A DNA stretch of 64,000 nucleotides from Cytobacillus kochii (GTDB taxonomy: Bacteria > Bacillota > Bacilli > Bacillales > Cytobacillaceae). The stretch covers positions 62,001-126,000 of the forward strand of contig NZ_JAIVAM010000007.1 of the NCBI RefSeq assembly GCF_020171845.1, given 5' to 3'. Below are positions 32,487 to 44,251 of this stretch, one piece after another. Numbering within the stretch: the stretch's first letter is position 1; each line of letters opens with the position of its first letter. A program made the position numbers and the translations under genes. The notes below the pieces were generated by a model. The model had not been told where the DNA came from. It made no database searches and worked only from the letters and a program-made list of their open reading frames with translations.

Positions 32487-32547
32487 CATCACAAATAACA
32501 AAAGCCATCAGCATTTCCTTTGCTGATGGCTTTTGTTATTTGTGATG
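32487..32547 (+). terminator. clpP terminator with a 27-bp perfect stem
   Basis: Two 27-base arms (32487-32513 and 32521-32547) are perfectly complementary around a 7-base loop. The core GCCATCAGCA/TGCTGATGGC is followed by TTTTGTTATTT, itself paired with an upstream A-rich arm, so it can terminate in both directions. Confidence 0.9.
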
Positions 32548-32889
32548 AGTGAATAGTTGTTAGATCGACTATTTAGAGTTAATACATAGTTGAATAAGAT
32601 TACGTTTCATTGTCGATTTACAAATAGTTGGGAGGTGAACGAAAAATGGTGAGATAAAAAGAAGTAGAAATAGCGTAATTTGTCGAGTGGCAATCGTAAC
32701 CGATATAAGAGGAAAAATTAATTTGTTCGGTCTTCTTTTGTGGTTTTTCTTCTCGATGGCTGCGCAATTCCTTTTTACTACGGCTTCTTTTCAATTTTCC
32801 ACCTGGATAGCTGTGCAGAAACGCACCCCCATTGGTAGAAGGAAGCATCTAGTAATGGGGGTGCGCAGGTTATTTGTGTATTATACAGA
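32548..32889. other. gap between clpP and crh, with the crh terminator
   Basis: Minus-strand arms CGCACCCCCATT (32854-32865) and AATGGGGGTGCG (32822-32833) form a strong 12-bp stem with a 20-base loop and a short T-run after it; it should end the yvcI-rapZ-yvcK-whiA-crh unit. The rest holds only unconvincing frames. Confidence 0.75.
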
Positions 32890-33153
32890 TTATGAAACAA
32901 TGTCTTCTTGTAGGAGTGCAGTCAGTTTATTTAAGGCTTCGGTTTCATCGCTGCCTTCAGCGAGGAGGGTTACGGTGGAACCAGCACTTAGAGATAGGCT
33001 CATTAATCCCATGATACTTTTGGCATTTACTTTTTTTCCGCCTTTTTCGATAAAGAGATCTGCTGTGAAGCGATTGGCTTCCTGCACTAACTTTGCAGCA
33101 GGGCGCGCCTGTAAGCCTGATTTAATTTTGACTTCCACTTGTCTTTCTACCAT
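32890..33153 (-). CDS. crh: catabolite repression HPr-like protein Crh
   Basis: An 87-residue HPr paralogue. Gln15 (GLQARPAA) replaces the phosphorylatable His15 of HPr, so it cannot act in sugar transport. Ser46 (NAKSIMGLMSL), the HprK/P target, is kept. P-Ser-Crh is a co-repressor for CcpA. It closes the yvcI-rapZ-yvcK-whiA-crh operon, 20 bases after whiA. Its kinase HprK/P is encoded at 50914-51849. Confidence 0.95.
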   Translation of the reverse strand: MVERQVEVKIKSGLQARPAAKLVQEANRFTADLFIEKGGKKVNAKSIMGLMSLSLSAGSTVTLLAEGSDETEALNKLTALLQEDIVS

Positions 33154-33173
33154 GTCCTAACCTCCAAAAAACT

Positions 33174-34121
33174 TTAAGATTCCTTCCATTGCCCTGTTTT
33201 AATTTTTTCTGCAATTTCATCAATTTTTCTTAGGCGATGATTGATACCCGATTTGCTTATCGTGCCACCAGAGACCATTTCTCCAAGTTCTTTTAAAGTC
33301 ACATCTTGATACGTAACACGCAATTCAGCAATTTCGCGTAATTTCTCTGGTAACACCTTTAGCCCAACGGTACTCTCAATATATCTTATGTTTTCGACTT
33401 GTCTTAAGGCAGCACCAATTGTTTTATTTAAATTGGCTGTTTCACAATTGACCAAGCGATTAACCGAATTTCGCATATCTCTAACAATGCGGATATCTTC
33501 AAATCGTAAAAGCGCGCTATGAGCCCCAATAATATTAAGGAATTCTGTAATTTTTTCCGCCTCTTTTAAATAGGTAATAAAACCTTTCTTTCTTTCCAAT
33601 GTTTTACTATTCAATCCAAAAGTATTCATTAATTTCGACAAGGCGTCATTATGCTCCTTATACATTGAAGCAATTTCTAAATGATAGGAAGAGGTTTCAG
33701 GGTTATTGACTGATCCCCCTGCTAAAAAAGCCCCTCTTAAATAAGCACGTTTGCAGCATTTCTTTTTAATTAAATCCATTGAGATATCATGGATAAATTG
33801 AAAGCCAGCACTAATAATATGCAGATCATCAAGAATCTTTTGTGCTTGCTCCATTAGCCTAACAATATAAACGTTATTTTTCTTAAGTCTCATTTTCTTT
33901 CGAACAAGCAGCTCAACTTGCACATCATAATTCCTTTTGATCAGCGTATAGATTCTTCTGGCAATCGCTGCATTCTCCGTTTGAATATCTACAATTAACA
34001 TTTTATTTGAAAAAGAGAGAGATCCGTTCATACGAATCAAAGCGGATAGTTCTGCCTTTCCGCAACAATCCTTTGTCTCCAAGTTCGTTAATTCTTTTTT
34101 CGTTTCCGAAGCAAAAGACAT
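33174..34121 (-). CDS. whiA: WhiA family regulator
   Basis: A 315-residue protein. The N-terminal part resembles a LAGLIDADG homing endonuclease fold without activity ([38 protein letters not shown]). The C-terminal helix-turn-helix reads [16 protein letters not shown] ([26 protein letters not shown]). In Bacillus it affects chromosome segregation and cell division. It lies 27 bases after yvcK. Confidence 0.95.
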   Translation of the reverse strand: MSFASETKKELTNLETKDCCGKAELSALIRMNGSLSFSNKMLIVDIQTENAAIARRIYTLIKRNYDVQVELLVRKKMRLKKNNVYIVRLMEQAQKILDDLHIISAGFQFIHDISMDLIKKKCCKRAYLRGAFLAGGSVNNPETSSYHLEIASMYKEHNDALSKLMNTFGLNSKTLERKKGFITYLKEAEKITEFLNIIGAHSALLRFEDIRIVRDMRNSVNRLVNCETANLNKTIGAALRQVENIRYIESTVGLKVLPEKLREIAELRVTYQDVTLKELGEMVSGGTISKSGINHRLRKIDEIAEKIKTGQWKES

Positions 34122-34148
34122 ACCTTCTCCCCCCTAACCAGACAAATA

Positions 34149-35117
34149 CTAGTTTTTCATTATGTCATTAACAATTAATTGATAAATCTTTTTAGCGACT
34201 TCATTCGTATTATGACGAATTGCCCCTTTTTCAAGGCTAACAATCTCACCCTGTAGCACTTCCAACCCCTGTTCGACTAATCGATCACGGTCATAATAGA
34301 CAGGCTTCGCTCGTTCCTCTTCATAACGCTCTTGAATATCTTCTGGAATTTCTTCATGATTGACAAGAATCAGATCTAAACATGGCTCAGCCATATGATC
34401 AAATATTGCCTGTACGTGGTCACTCGCACGATAGTCCAAAGTTTCCCCTGCCTGCGTCATTAAATTACAGATATACAGTTTTTTTGCATGAGAACGGCAC
34501 ACTTCCTTACCTACAGACGGTACAAGTAGATTAGGAAGTATGCTTGTGTACAGGCTACCAGGACCAATGATAATGAGATCAGCCTCTCGAATAGCTTCAA
34601 TCGTTTCCGAAAGCGGACTTACCTTCTCAGGAGTCAAAAATACTTTCTTAATCTTCTTGCCAGAGTAAGGGATTTTAGATTCTCCTGATACAATACTTCC
34701 ATCTTCCATTTCTGCATGTAATACAACACTCTTTTCAGCTGCAGGTAAGACTCTCCCATTCACATTCAATACTTTACTCATCTCTTGAATCGCATGAACA
34801 AAGTCGCCAGTAATAGAAGTCATCGCTGCTAGAATCAGATTACCTAAAGAATGACCCGATAATTCATTGGACGTTTTAAAACGATGCTGGAACATTTCTT
34901 CTACAAGGGGTTCCACATCTGATAACGCTGCCAAAACATTACGAATATCTCCTGGAGGTGGGATATTTAATTCTTCTCTCAACCTACCAGAGCTACCACC
35001 ATCATCAGCAACTGTGACAATGGCTGTTAAATCAAGGGGATATTTTTTTAATCCTCTTAATAAAACTGGCAACCCTGTTCCACCGCCAATGATGACGACC
35101 CTCGGCTTTCTATTCAT
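34149..35117 (-). CDS. yvcK: YvcK/GlmR, CofD-like carbon-partition regulator
   Basis: A 322-residue protein of the CofD-like superfamily with the N-terminal [21 protein letters not shown] motif and the [14 protein letters not shown] stretch. B. subtilis YvcK (GlmR) binds UDP-GlcNAc and stimulates GlmS, steering carbon into cell-wall precursors, and is needed on gluconeogenic carbon. ATG overlaps the rapZ stop by 4 bases, showing coupling. Confidence 0.95.
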   Translation of the reverse strand: MNRKPRVVIIGGGTGLPVLLRGLKKYPLDLTAIVTVADDGGSSGRLREELNIPPPGDIRNVLAALSDVEPLVEEMFQHRFKTSNELSGHSLGNLILAAMTSITGDFVHAIQEMSKVLNVNGRVLPAAEKSVVLHAEMEDGSIVSGESKIPYSGKKIKKVFLTPEKVSPLSETIEAIREADLIIIGPGSLYTSILPNLLVPSVGKEVCRSHAKKLYICNLMTQAGETLDYRASDHVQAIFDHMAEPCLDLILVNHEEIPEDIQERYEEERAKPVYYDRDRLVEQGLEVLQGEIVSLEKGAIRHNTNEVAKKIYQLIVNDIMKN

Positions 35118-36004
35118 GTTGTTTGCCTTCTCCTCTCAATGTCACGGTGAGTGATGCGAGTGTTGTAGTCTTCCTTAAAATGGTTAGCGATATACTCGGT
35201 TAGTGCTACTGATCGATGCTGTCCACCCGTACATCCAATCGCGATAACAAGTTGTGATTTTCCTTCACGCTTATAATGCGGGAGCATAAATGCTAGTAAA
35301 TCCGTGACTTTTTCTAAAAATTTATTTGTTTCGTTCCATTTCAAAACATAGTTAGACACTTCTTCATCCAAGCCTGTCTTCGGACGCATATGCTCAATAT
35401 AATGCGGATTTGGCAAGAAGCGAACATCAAATACAAGATCGGCATCAATCGGTAATCCATGTTTAAAACCAAATGACATCACATTTACAGTGAAAATAGA
35501 TTGTTTATTAACAGAAAACTCATGGAGTATTTTTTCTCTTAATTCACGCGGCTTCATATTAGATGTCTTATAGATAATCTGCGCTCTACCCTTTAGATCA
35601 TCTAATAATTCTCTTTCCAACTTGATGCCTTCCATTGGCAAACCTGATGGCGCTAATGGATGAGAGCGACGCGTTTCTTTATATCTACTTACAAGGGTCG
35701 CATCGTCCGCATCAAGAAAAAGAATTTCTGGTGTGACCCATGACGTATCTGCTAAATCATCTAACGCCTTGAAAAGATGCTCAAAAAACTCACGGCCACG
35801 TAAATCCATCACAAGCGCAACCTTATTCATCTTATTCCCTGAATCCTTCATCAGTTCAAGAAATTTCGGTAATAAGGTCGGTGGTAAATTATCTACACAA
35901 AAAAAGCCTAAATCTTCGAAGCTTTGAATCGCCACTGTTTTACCTGCGCCAGACATCCCCGTAATAATGACCATTTGTGTTTCTTTTGCTGCAACCGAAC
36001 TCAT
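35114..36004 (-). CDS. rapZ: RapZ/YvcJ nucleotide-binding protein
   Basis: A 296-residue P-loop protein. Walker A GMSGAGKT is at residues 16-23. The C-terminal [17 protein letters not shown] motif is conserved in the family. In enterobacteria RapZ binds sRNAs that control GlmS; in Bacillus YvcJ binds and hydrolyses nucleotides. It lies between yvcI and yvcK and is coupled to the latter. Confidence 0.95.
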   Translation of the reverse strand: MSSVAAKETQMVIITGMSGAGKTVAIQSFEDLGFFCVDNLPPTLLPKFLELMKDSGNKMNKVALVMDLRGREFFEHLFKALDDLADTSWVTPEILFLDADDATLVSRYKETRRSHPLAPSGLPMEGIKLERELLDDLKGRAQIIYKTSNMKPRELREKILHEFSVNKQSIFTVNVMSFGFKHGLPIDADLVFDVRFLPNPHYIEHMRPKTGLDEEVSNYVLKWNETNKFLEKVTDLLAFMLPHYKREGKSQLVIAIGCTGGQHRSVALTEYIANHFKEDYNTRITHRDIERRRQTT

Positions 36005-36029
36005 TTCTCGCTTCCCCCTGTATTCATTT

Positions 36030-36497
36030 TTAGCTTGGATCTAAGCGGTAACTAATTAATTCAAAGTCAGGTGTATAAGTAAATGTACCGTAAATCATGC
36101 GATTGCCATTAATCATATATTCAAGAATATGATGATCTCCTGCAGCCATTGGTAAATCCTTCACTTTGTCCACTTCGACCCATCGCAATTTTCCTTCTTC
36201 TGACTCATCTACATTTAATCCGTCCGCATCTGTAGCAAAAAAGGTAAACATCATCCATTCAGAAAGTACTTGATCTCCATCCTTCATAATGAAAGTAAAT
36301 ATCCCTTTTATGTTTGGATTCCTTAAGTAAATCCCTGTTTCTTCTCTATATTCTCTGATACAAGAGTCACGCACCGATTCACCTGGCTCCATCTTTCCGC
36401 CCGGTGCAACCCACCATCCTCGGCGTGGCTTTTGTAACAACAATACTTGATCATCTTTTAATAATACGCAGTTTGTGACCCGCTGCATCCTATTCAC
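36030..36497 (-). CDS. yvcI: Nudix hydrolase YvcI
   Basis: A 155-residue MutT-like protein with a complete Nudix box ([24 protein letters not shown], metal-binding REYREE). It hydrolyses a nucleoside diphosphate linked compound; the substrate is unknown. GAGGTG precedes ATG. First gene of the rapZ-yvcK-whiA-crh operon. Confidence 0.92.
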   Translation of the reverse strand: MNRMQRVTNCVLLKDDQVLLLQKPRRGWWVAPGGKMEPGESVRDSCIREYREETGIYLRNPNIKGIFTFIMKDGDQVLSEWMMFTFFATDADGLNVDESEEGKLRWVEVDKVKDLPMAAGDHHILEYMINGNRMIYGTFTYTPDFELISYRLDPS

Positions 36498-36578
36498 CTC
36501 TTACTTCGTGCCACTCATTATTAGAGAACAGATGAACCTAAATACTCTAATGAATGAAAGCATAGTATTTATCATTAT

Positions 36579-36607
36579 ATTATACTATTTTTGTCATAGC
36601 GCTACAA
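36579..36607 (-). promoter_or_regulatory. promoter of the yvcI-crh operon
   Basis: Minus strand: -35 TTGTAG (36602-36607), 17-base spacer, consensus -10 TATAAT (36579-36584), with a second TATAAT directly after. Repeat array 2 ends about 120 bp upstream of it. Confidence 0.8.
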
Positions 36608-36729
36608 CGATACAGGTTGAACATGATTCTTCGTCCTAAGCAAATTGCCTAGACTTCTTTATAGTAAGTGTCTATCCATTATTATAATATCCAACCGGTG
36701 TGCTACATTCGATCTGTGTAAAAAAGAAT

Positions 36730-37735
36730 TTTGCTTTGCTCTTACTTCTTTTTCTCATTCTGAGTGACGTGCAAATCTCTTTTGCTTCGCTCTCATTCGT
36801 GATTTTCATTCTGAGTGACTCGCTAACCCACTTTGCTTCGCTCTCACTTCTTTTTCTCATTCTGAGTGACACGCAAATCACTTTTGCTTCGCTCTCATTC
36901 GTGATTTTCATTCTGAGTGACTCGCTAACCCACTTTGCTTCGCTCTCACTTCTTTTTCTCATTCTGAGTGCCGTGCAAATCTCTTTTGCTTCGCTCTCAC
37001 TTCTTTTTCTCATTCTGAGTGACACGCAATTCACTTTTGCTTCGCTCTCATTCGTGATTTTCATCCTGAGTGACGCACAAATCTCTTTTACTTCGCCCTC
37101 ATTCGTGATTTTCATTCTGAGTGACTCGCTAACCCACCTTGCTTCGCTCTCATTCGTGATTTCCATTCTGAGTGACTCGCTAACCCACTTTGCTTCGCTC
37201 TCACTTCTTTTTCTCATTCTGAGTGCCGTGCAAATCTCTTTTGCTTCGCTCTCATTCGTGATTTTCATTCTGAGTGACGCGCAAACCTCTTTTGCTTCGC
37301 TCTCACTTCTTTTTCTCATTCTGAGTGATGCGCAATTTACTTTTACTTCGCCCTCATTCGTGATTTTCATTCTGAGTGACTCGCTAACCCACTTTGCTTC
37401 GCTCTCATTCGTGATTTCCATTCTGAGTGACTCGCTAACCCACTTTGCTTCGCTCTCACTTCTTTTTCTCATTCTGAGTGCCGTGCAAATCTCTTTTGCT
37501 TCGCTCTCACTCGTGATTTTCATTCTGAGTGACTCGCTAACCCACTTTGCTTCGCTCTCACTTCTTTTTCTCATTCTGAGTGACGTGCAAATCTCTTTTG
37601 CTCCGCTCTCATTCGTGATTTTCATTCTGAGTGACTCGCTAACCCACTTTGCTTCGCTCTCATTTCTTTTTCTCATTCTAAGTGACATGCAAATCTCTTT
37701 TACTTCGCTCTCATTCGTGATTTCATTCTGAGTGA
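36730..37735. repeat. 51-bp tandem repeat array 2, mosaic (19 full units plus partials)
   Basis: CATTCTGAGTG recurs every 51 bp from 36756 to 37674, with one base lost only before the last copy (37724). Each unit has two slots. Slot 1 is either P (ACTCGCTAACCCACTTT) or Q (ACGTGCAAATCTCTTTT and close variants). Slot 2 is either X (CTTCTTTTTCT) or Y (TTCGTGATTTT). Counts: P-X 6, P-Y 2, Q-X 2, Q-Y 9, often alternating to give a 102-bp super-unit. Both strands are open for more than 340 codons, purely as a result of period and content. No ribosome site is seen, so no gene is called. Confidence 0.95.
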
Positions 37736-37759
37736 ACCATTTCCTCATTTGCTCAAAAA

Positions 37760-37791
37760 CCAAAAAAAAGAGCACAGGAGCTACCTGTGCT
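37760..37791 (-). terminator. trxB terminator
   Basis: Minus-strand arms GCACAGG and CCTGTGC with a 5-base loop, followed by TCTTTTTTTTGG. It separates trxB transcription from repeat array 2. Confidence 0.9.
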
Positions 37792-37933
37792 GTAAAAGGA
37801 ATATATCTTTAAAAGGGGGTCAATTTCTATTATTATCATAACCGAAATTTGTTTCACCCAGGTTACAGTAGAGTTAAAACGAAATGACTTTTTGTAAATG
37901 ATGAATAAAGTTGGATTATGATCCCCTTTTTCG

Positions 37934-38920
<987 letters not shown>

Positions 38921-38944
38921 CTATTATGACCTTCTTGGTTTTAT

Positions 38945-38961
38945 CCTATAAAATTTATAGG
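38945..38961. promoter_or_regulatory. 17-base palindrome in the trxB leader
   Basis: CCTATAAAATTTATAGG is a perfect 8-bp inverted repeat around one base. It lies between trxB and yvcD, overlapping a possible -10 region for trxB (-35 TTGGAC, minus strand). It may be an operator; the binding protein is unknown. Confidence 0.5.
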
Positions 38962-38980
38962 AAAACGTCCAAGTTTTTGC

Positions 38981-40477
38981 TCAACGAAGGTATTCATTCA
39001 ATAATCGCAAATATTTTCTTAAAGTTGATGTAGAGATTCCGAAATTTTTTGCGATTGTTGCTTGTGATACAGTCTCATTTCTTAGCTTATGCCAAGAGTA
39101 AGTGATTGCACCGGCATATGCATGAGGGTTTTTAATCGTCACCCCAGCTTGGGTTAACTGTAAATACGCAGAAAACCACATTAAATACAAACTTGCTTCT
39201 TTTGCCCCAACAGGTGAGTAATTTTCATAAAGCAATCCAGCTATATCATGTGCTGTAGACGTATCTTGAGATGCCTCACCAAATTTTAGATAAGCTACAT
39301 AATCCCTCTCTAACGCAGAGAACTTCCTATTTCCTTTTAAACGGTCAGATTCTAATAATTGTTCCTTTTTACCTGAAACTGCTGTTAAAAACAAGGCAAA
39401 CAATCGTTCTTCTGGATAGTCACTATCTAGCCTTTGTTGAATAGAAGAAACATGATCTTCGAACCCTTGAGCACTTTTTGACGTATCGCTCCAAGGCTCC
39501 AATCCTTCTTTTTCCGGATTTAATTCAACAGCCCTTCTCCACGCCACTTGAGCCACTGACTCTTTACCAGTATGATAGGCAGCGTATGCGAGCCAGTAGT
39601 AAAAAGAAGCGTCCCCGTTAAACCCTAGTTTATAGAGACGACCGAGCCATGCATATGCTTTATCATATTCCCCTATAAGTGCTAACGTTGCCCCTAATTT
39701 AAATTGATGCTCAACAGAGATGGGATGTACTTTTAATAAAGCATCCTTTAGCGCTCGCACCTCTTTAAAGTCGTTTTCGTAAAAAGCAAAAACAAGCTTA
39801 TTACAAAGGGCATGCAAATTCCCCGGATTGTCTTTAAATACTTGTTTCAACACATCCGAGGCTTTATCTGTTTCGCCTAGATAAAAATAAGCTAGGGCTA
39901 GATTATTATAAGCCGACCAATATTCTGGGTACTCTTCAATGACACCATTGAGTAGTTCCACAGCTTTTGGAAAATAACCGGTCTCAAGTAACTCCCTTGC
40001 TTGTTCCTGTTTGACCATTAAGTCGTCCTGCTCATATAGATGTTCGTTTAGATCGTCATCCTCTAACGTAAGGAGCTCCAACAACTCTTCTGTATCTTCA
40101 ACAAACTCGCCTTCTGGATCTAGTTCTATATATAATGTAGCATGATGGTATGCGTCTTTGAAAAAACCTAAATGTGCATAGTTATTAGCTAAAAAATAGT
40201 GACACTCAACCATCTCTTCATCTAATTCCTCTAATATTAATCGGAGTAGCTGATTGGAATCTTGATATTCTCCCATTTCGGCATGCACCACTGCCAACTG
40301 ACAAACAATCATCGGTTCGCCTGGCTCTAAATGCATCGCACGTTGGAGGTACTTCTTCGCTCTATGAAAATCCCTGCGGTGGTAAGCTTTAATGCCTTTT
40401 GAAAAATAATACTCACCCGTAGGGATAAATGATAAAATTTTTCCTTTATGATCTCTTGCTTTAGAGTCTTTACGCAT
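38981..40477 (-). CDS. yvcD: TPR-repeat protein YvcD
   Basis: A 498-residue cytosolic protein. TPR helix pairs fill about residues 25-330 (for example WSAYNNLALAYFYLGETDKA). A C-terminal helix-turn-helix-like element is seen (TVSQATIAKNFGISTSTLRKYLRLL). ATG at 40477 has GGAGG 5 bases upstream; an in-frame ATG at 40489 has no ribosome site. Function unknown. Position between the his operon and trxB matches B. subtilis. Confidence 0.85.
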   Translation of the reverse strand: MRKDSKARDHKGKILSFIPTGEYYFSKGIKAYHRRDFHRAKKYLQRAMHLEPGEPMIVCQLAVVHAEMGEYQDSNQLLRLILEELDEEMVECHYFLANNYAHLGFFKDAYHHATLYIELDPEGEFVEDTEELLELLTLEDDDLNEHLYEQDDLMVKQEQARELLETGYFPKAVELLNGVIEEYPEYWSAYNNLALAYFYLGETDKASDVLKQVFKDNPGNLHALCNKLVFAFYENDFKEVRALKDALLKVHPISVEHQFKLGATLALIGEYDKAYAWLGRLYKLGFNGDASFYYWLAYAAYHTGKESVAQVAWRRAVELNPEKEGLEPWSDTSKSAQGFEDHVSSIQQRLDSDYPEERLFALFLTAVSGKKEQLLESDRLKGNRKFSALERDYVAYLKFGEASQDTSTAHDIAGLLYENYSPVGAKEASLYLMWFSAYLQLTQAGVTIKNPHAYAGAITYSWHKLRNETVSQATIAKNFGISTSTLRKYLRLLNEYLR

Positions 40478-40489
40478 GGAATCCTCCAT

Positions 40490-40913
40490 AAAATATATTA
40501 ACTAATTGAGTATAACATACGAATAATCGCTCGAGAAGGGGGTGACAAGATAAGGAAAAAAGTGAAGATAGCATGATTATCTAACTCAGCTTAAAAAATC
40601 AACACTTTCAAAAATGTGACTATTTTATGATTTTTTTATTAAGAAAGTGTAACATGCTAATAAAGCGCACGGATTTCTCGAACATCACTCTTTAGTTAGC
40701 ATTCATATAAATTGAACGAGAAGGTAATAAGAGTACAGAATAAGTTTTGTATGTGCATATCATTGACGGTAGTTAACAAGGTATATCTTGATAATAATTT
40801 AAAAGTGGAAAAGTACGATTTGATCGTACTCCTTGCCCGATTAAACTAATCTTAAAAAATCGTGCACTCAAAAAAGACAATTTCTACTTACAGAAATCGT
40901 CCCATTCAACCAT
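40490..40913. other. gap between hisIE and yvcD, with the his terminator
   Basis: A minus-strand hairpin AGTACGAT/ATCGTACT (40812-40830) followed by TTTCCACTTTT probably ends the his operon. Near 40505 a minus-strand extended -10 (TGTTATACT) may serve yvcD. No gene is supported in the rest. Confidence 0.6.
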
Positions 40914-41552
40914 TTATGAAACTGGCTTTTTCTCTTCATGCCTTTTATTCAAGACGTTTAATACTTCGGCAAATGGCAGTTCTTGTTCACGTAAAAGCAC
41001 CATTAAATGGTAAAGTAAATCAGCAGATTCCCATTTTAGTTCTTCACGATCACGATTTTTAGCTGCGATGATTACTTCTGCTGATTCTTCGCCGACTTTC
41101 TTCAATATTTTGTCGACACCACTCTCGAATAAATAGGTCGTATAAGCTCCTTCGGGACGTGCATGCTCGCGCTCAGCAATAACTTCTTCCAACCGTTTTA
41201 GAATTTGATAATCTGCAATTACAGCTTTTTCTTTCCCCGTATAAATCGTTTCATGAAAACAGCTAATTTCGCCTTTATGGCAGGCAACACCATTTGGTAA
41301 GACCTGTACTAAAATAGCATCCTGATCACAATCCCACTTCATTTCTACGACCTTTTGCGTGTGACCACTGGTTTCCCCTTTATGCCAAAGTTCATTGCGT
41401 GAACGGCTGAAAAACCAAGTTTCCCCTGTTTCAATCGTCTTTGCTAAAGATTCTTTATTCATGTACGCAAGCGTTAGGACTTCTTTCGTTTCACTATCTT
41501 GGATAATTGCTGGCACAAGGCCTTGATCATTAAATTGCACTTGATCAATCAT
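40914..41552 (-). CDS. hisIE: bifunctional phosphoribosyl-AMP cyclohydrolase / phosphoribosyl-ATP pyrophosphatase
   Basis: A 212-residue fusion. The N-terminal HisI part (to about 110) has the zinc-binding [13 protein letters not shown] and CHKGEISCF stretches. The C-terminal HisE part (about 115-205) has the [27 protein letters not shown] pyrophosphohydrolase signature. It performs steps two and three of histidine synthesis. Last gene of the operon; it overlaps hisF by 4 bases. Confidence 0.96.
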   Translation of the reverse strand: MIDQVQFNDQGLVPAIIQDSETKEVLTLAYMNKESLAKTIETGETWFFSRSRNELWHKGETSGHTQKVVEMKWDCDQDAILVQVLPNGVACHKGEISCFHETIYTGKEKAVIADYQILKRLEEVIAEREHARPEGAYTTYLFESGVDKILKKVGEESAEVIIAAKNRDREELKWESADLLYHLMVLLREQELPFAEVLNVLNKRHEEKKPVS

Positions 41553-42307
41553 CTTACATACACTCCCTTATCTTTTATATATGCCTTCACTTCTGCGACG
41601 GAAGTTTCTTTATAATGAAAAATAGAAGCAGCTAGGGCTGCATCTGCCTTCCCTTCAAGGAATATATCAGAAAAATGACTAGCTCCCCCTGCTCCTCCTG
41701 AAGCAATGACAGGAACGGTTACTGCCGTACTTACAGCTTTTGTTAAGGCAATATCAAAGCCTTTCTTTTCACCATCACAGTCCATGCTTGTGAGAAGAAT
41801 TTCACCAGCACCTCTTCGCACGGCTTCTTTAACCCACTCAAGCACTTTCCACTCTGTTTTTACTCTTCCACCATGTGTATACACAACCCATGTACCGCAA
41901 TCTTGATCGTACTTAGCATCTACAGCGACAACCATACATTGTGCCCCGAAGAATTCAGCACCTTCTGTAATTAACTCTGGCCGATTGACAGCTGCGGTAT
42001 TTAATGAAACTTTATCTGCACCCGCTCGAAGAAGCTTCTTCATATCATCAAGTGTATGAATACCACCACCAACTGTAAAAGGGATGGCTAGTTCTGCCGC
42101 TACTGCTTGAACAACATCAACCATTGTTTTTCTTCCCTCATGTGAAGCAGAGATATCAAGAAATACAAGCTCATCTGCTCCTTGCTCGTCATAAAAACGT
42201 GCTAATTCCACTGGGTCACCTGCATCTCTTAATTGAACAAATTGGATACCCTTTACGACCCTTCCTTCTTTTACATCGAGACAAGGAATAATTCGTTTAG
42301 TAAGCAC
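41549..42307 (-). CDS. hisF: imidazole glycerol phosphate synthase, cyclase subunit
   Basis: A 252-residue TIM barrel. The N-terminal [16 protein letters not shown] holds the catalytic Asp11, and the second Asp lies in [12 protein letters not shown]. It uses ammonia delivered by HisH to make imidazole glycerol phosphate and AICAR. It overlaps hisA by 11 bases and hisIE by 4. Confidence 0.97.
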   Translation of the reverse strand: MLTKRIIPCLDVKEGRVVKGIQFVQLRDAGDPVELARFYDEQGADELVFLDISASHEGRKTMVDVVQAVAAELAIPFTVGGGIHTLDDMKKLLRAGADKVSLNTAAVNRPELITEGAEFFGAQCMVVAVDAKYDQDCGTWVVYTHGGRVKTEWKVLEWVKEAVRRGAGEILLTSMDCDGEKKGFDIALTKAVSTAVTVPVIASGGAGGASHFSDIFLEGKADAALAASIFHYKETSVAEVKAYIKDKGVYVR

Positions 42308-43028
42308 GAAAAGGCCCCCCTTCCAATGCTTCCTTCACAGTAAAACGCCCCTCATAGATGGCTTTACCGACAATAGCTCCAGGAATACCTGCTTGGTTAA
42401 TTAATTTGAGATCAGCAAGAGAACTGACTCCACCAGAAGCAATGACCTCTTTTCCTGTCGCTTGTGCTAATTGGACAGTTGCTGTAATATTCGGCCCAGA
42501 TAACGTACCATCTGTAGCAATATCTGTAAAAATAAACGTTTCAGCACCGACGTCCGCGAATTGTTTGCCCACCTCAACAGCTGTTGCTTGTGATGTATTC
42601 AACCAGCCATTTGTTGCAACAAAACCGTCTTTAGCATCTAGACCAATTACAATACGCTCTTTATACTTCCTAATCATTTCAATAGCAAATTTAGGGTTTG
42701 AAATGGCTACACTGCCGATAATTACTCTTGATACCCCAGCATCTAGATAAAAATGTATATCTTCCTCGGTCCGAATACCGCCACCAATTTGGATATTTGC
42801 ATTTAACTTCTTTGCTGCTTGAATGACATAACGATCGTTCTCCGGCTTTCCGGCTTTTGCTCCGTCGAGGTCCACCATATGCACCCAGCTAGCCCCATCT
42901 TCTACAAAGGTTTTTGCCATATCAAAAGGAGAGTCCCCGTATACCGTTTCCTTATCGTAGTCGCCTTGTAATAAACGAACACATTTCCCGCCCCGCATAT
43001 CAATCGCAGGATAGATGGTCAGACTCAT
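42297..43028 (-). CDS. hisA: ProFAR isomerase HisA
   Basis: A 243-residue TIM barrel related to His[20 protein letters not shown] carries the catalytic Asp, and [14 protein letters not shown] the second. It opens the ribose of ProFAR (Amadori rearrangement). It overlaps hisH by 4 bases. Confidence 0.97.
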   Translation of the reverse strand: MSLTIYPAIDMRGGKCVRLLQGDYDKETVYGDSPFDMAKTFVEDGASWVHMVDLDGAKAGKPENDRYVIQAAKKLNANIQIGGGIRTEEDIHFYLDAGVSRVIIGSVAISNPKFAIEMIRKYKERIVIGLDAKDGFVATNGWLNTSQATAVEVGKQFADVGAETFIFTDIATDGTLSGPNITATVQLAQATGKEVIASGGVSSLADLKLINQAGIPGAIVGKAIYEGRFTVKEALEGGPFRAY

Positions 43029-43663
43029 TTTACACTCACCCCTTCTGATACAAGCACTGTAAAGTTTTCTAAGATTTTCATGCCAGTCATACTGCTTTTT
43101 TCCGGATGAAATTGAGTACCAAAGACATTATTTTTTCCTACAACTGCTGGGACACAAACATCATATAAGCTATCGGCCAAAATAATTTCATCTGTCTCTG
43201 TTGTTACATAATAAGAATGAACAAAATATGCAAATCCCTCTTCGACATCCTTTAAAATCGCTGATTGTCGTCGTAACTGTAATAAGTTCCAGCCCATATG
43301 TGGGACTTTATACATTTCACCTTGAGTTGTTACACCAGGTATTTTCACAACCGTTCCAGGAAGCAATCCCAATCCACGGCATCCACCGTTTTCTTCACTT
43401 GCTTCAAACAGTAATTGCATCCCTAGGCAAATGCCTAATATTGGTTTACCACTAGCCGCATAGTCTCTGAGGACATCTGCTATACCCGTCTCATTTAAAA
43501 GTCGCATGGCATCACTAATGGCTCCAACTCCAGGGACAATCACACCATCGGCTAAAAGGATCTCATCCTTTTTATTTGTAATCAGATAAGGTTCGCCTAA
43601 CCTTTCCAGTGCTTTACTGACACTGAATAAATTCCCCATTCCATAATCAATGATCGCAATCAT
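43025..43663 (-). CDS. hisH: imidazole glycerol phosphate synthase, glutaminase subunit
   Basis: A 212-residue class I amidotransferase. [15 protein letters not shown] is at the N-terminus, the catalytic Cys in [17 protein letters not shown], and the His/Glu pair in GTQFHPEKS. It hydrolyses glutamine and passes ammonia to HisF. Its start directly abuts the hisB stop. Confidence 0.97.
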   Translation of the reverse strand: MIAIIDYGMGNLFSVSKALERLGEPYLITNKKDEILLADGVIVPGVGAISDAMRLLNETGIADVLRDYAASGKPILGICLGMQLLFEASEENGGCRGLGLLPGTVVKIPGVTTQGEMYKVPHMGWNLLQLRRQSAILKDVEEGFAYFVHSYYVTTETDEIILADSLYDVCVPAVVGKNNVFGTQFHPEKSSMTGMKILENFTVLVSEGVSVK

Positions 43664-44251
43664 TTATAACATCCCTTTCGTGGAAGGAATGCCTTTTATT
43701 CTTGGATCAATCGTTGTTGCTTCATCTAAGGCTCGACCAAGTGCCTTAAAGACTGCTTCAATCATATGATGGGTATTCTGACCATAGTGAACGATCACAT
43801 GAAGATTCATTCTCGCCTCAAGGGCGAATTTCCATAAGAATTCATGCACTAGTTCGGTATCAAATGTACCTACCTTTTGATTAGGAAAGATAGCACGCAT
43901 TTCTAAATGTGGTCGATTACTTAAGTCGACAACCACTTGTGCTAGTGCTTCATCCATCGGAACAAAGGCATTGCCGTATCTTTTAATTCCTCTTTTTTCA
44001 CCAAGGCTCTCTCGCAATGCCTGTCCGAGACAAATCCCTATGTCCTCTGTCGTGTGGTGATCATCAATTTCGACATCGCCTTTTGCATCAATCGTTAAAT
44101 CGAATTGCCCATGCTTAGCAAATAAATCAAGCATATGTGTCATAAAAGGAACGCCTGTCTCCAAATCACTTGTTCCTTCTCCATCAATATTGAGTGATAG
44201 TTGAATTTCTGTTTCATTAGTCTTTCTTCGCAACTCAGCCGTTCTTGTCAT
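43664..44251 (-). CDS. hisB: imidazoleglycerol-phosphate dehydratase
   Basis: A 195-residue Mn enzyme, the single-function form found in Gram-positives. Metal-binding motifs [10 protein letters not shown] and [11 protein letters not shown] are present. It converts IGP to imidazole acetol phosphate. It overlaps hisD by 4 bases. No histidinol-phosphatase domain is fused; that enzyme is not in this window, nor is the HisC aminotransferase. Confidence 0.97.
   Translation of the reverse strand: MTRTAELRRKTNETEIQLSLNIDGEGTSDLETGVPFMTHMLDLFAKHGQFDLTIDAKGDVEIDDHHTTEDIGICLGQALRESLGEKRGIKRYGNAFVPMDEALAQVVVDLSNRPHLEMRAIFPNQKVGTFDTELVHEFLWKFALEARMNLHVIVHYGQNTHHMIEAVFKALGRALDEATTIDPRIKGIPSTKGML

Noticed and set aside
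36730..37735. CRISPR array
   Set aside because: The spacing is a contiguous 51-bp tandem repeat with related, not unique, intervening sequence, and no cas genes are present.
36672..37775. Open frames of 367 and 343 codons on opposite strands of array 2
   Set aside because: Both strands are open for the same trivial reason (period divisible by three). Neither has a ribosome site or credible start.
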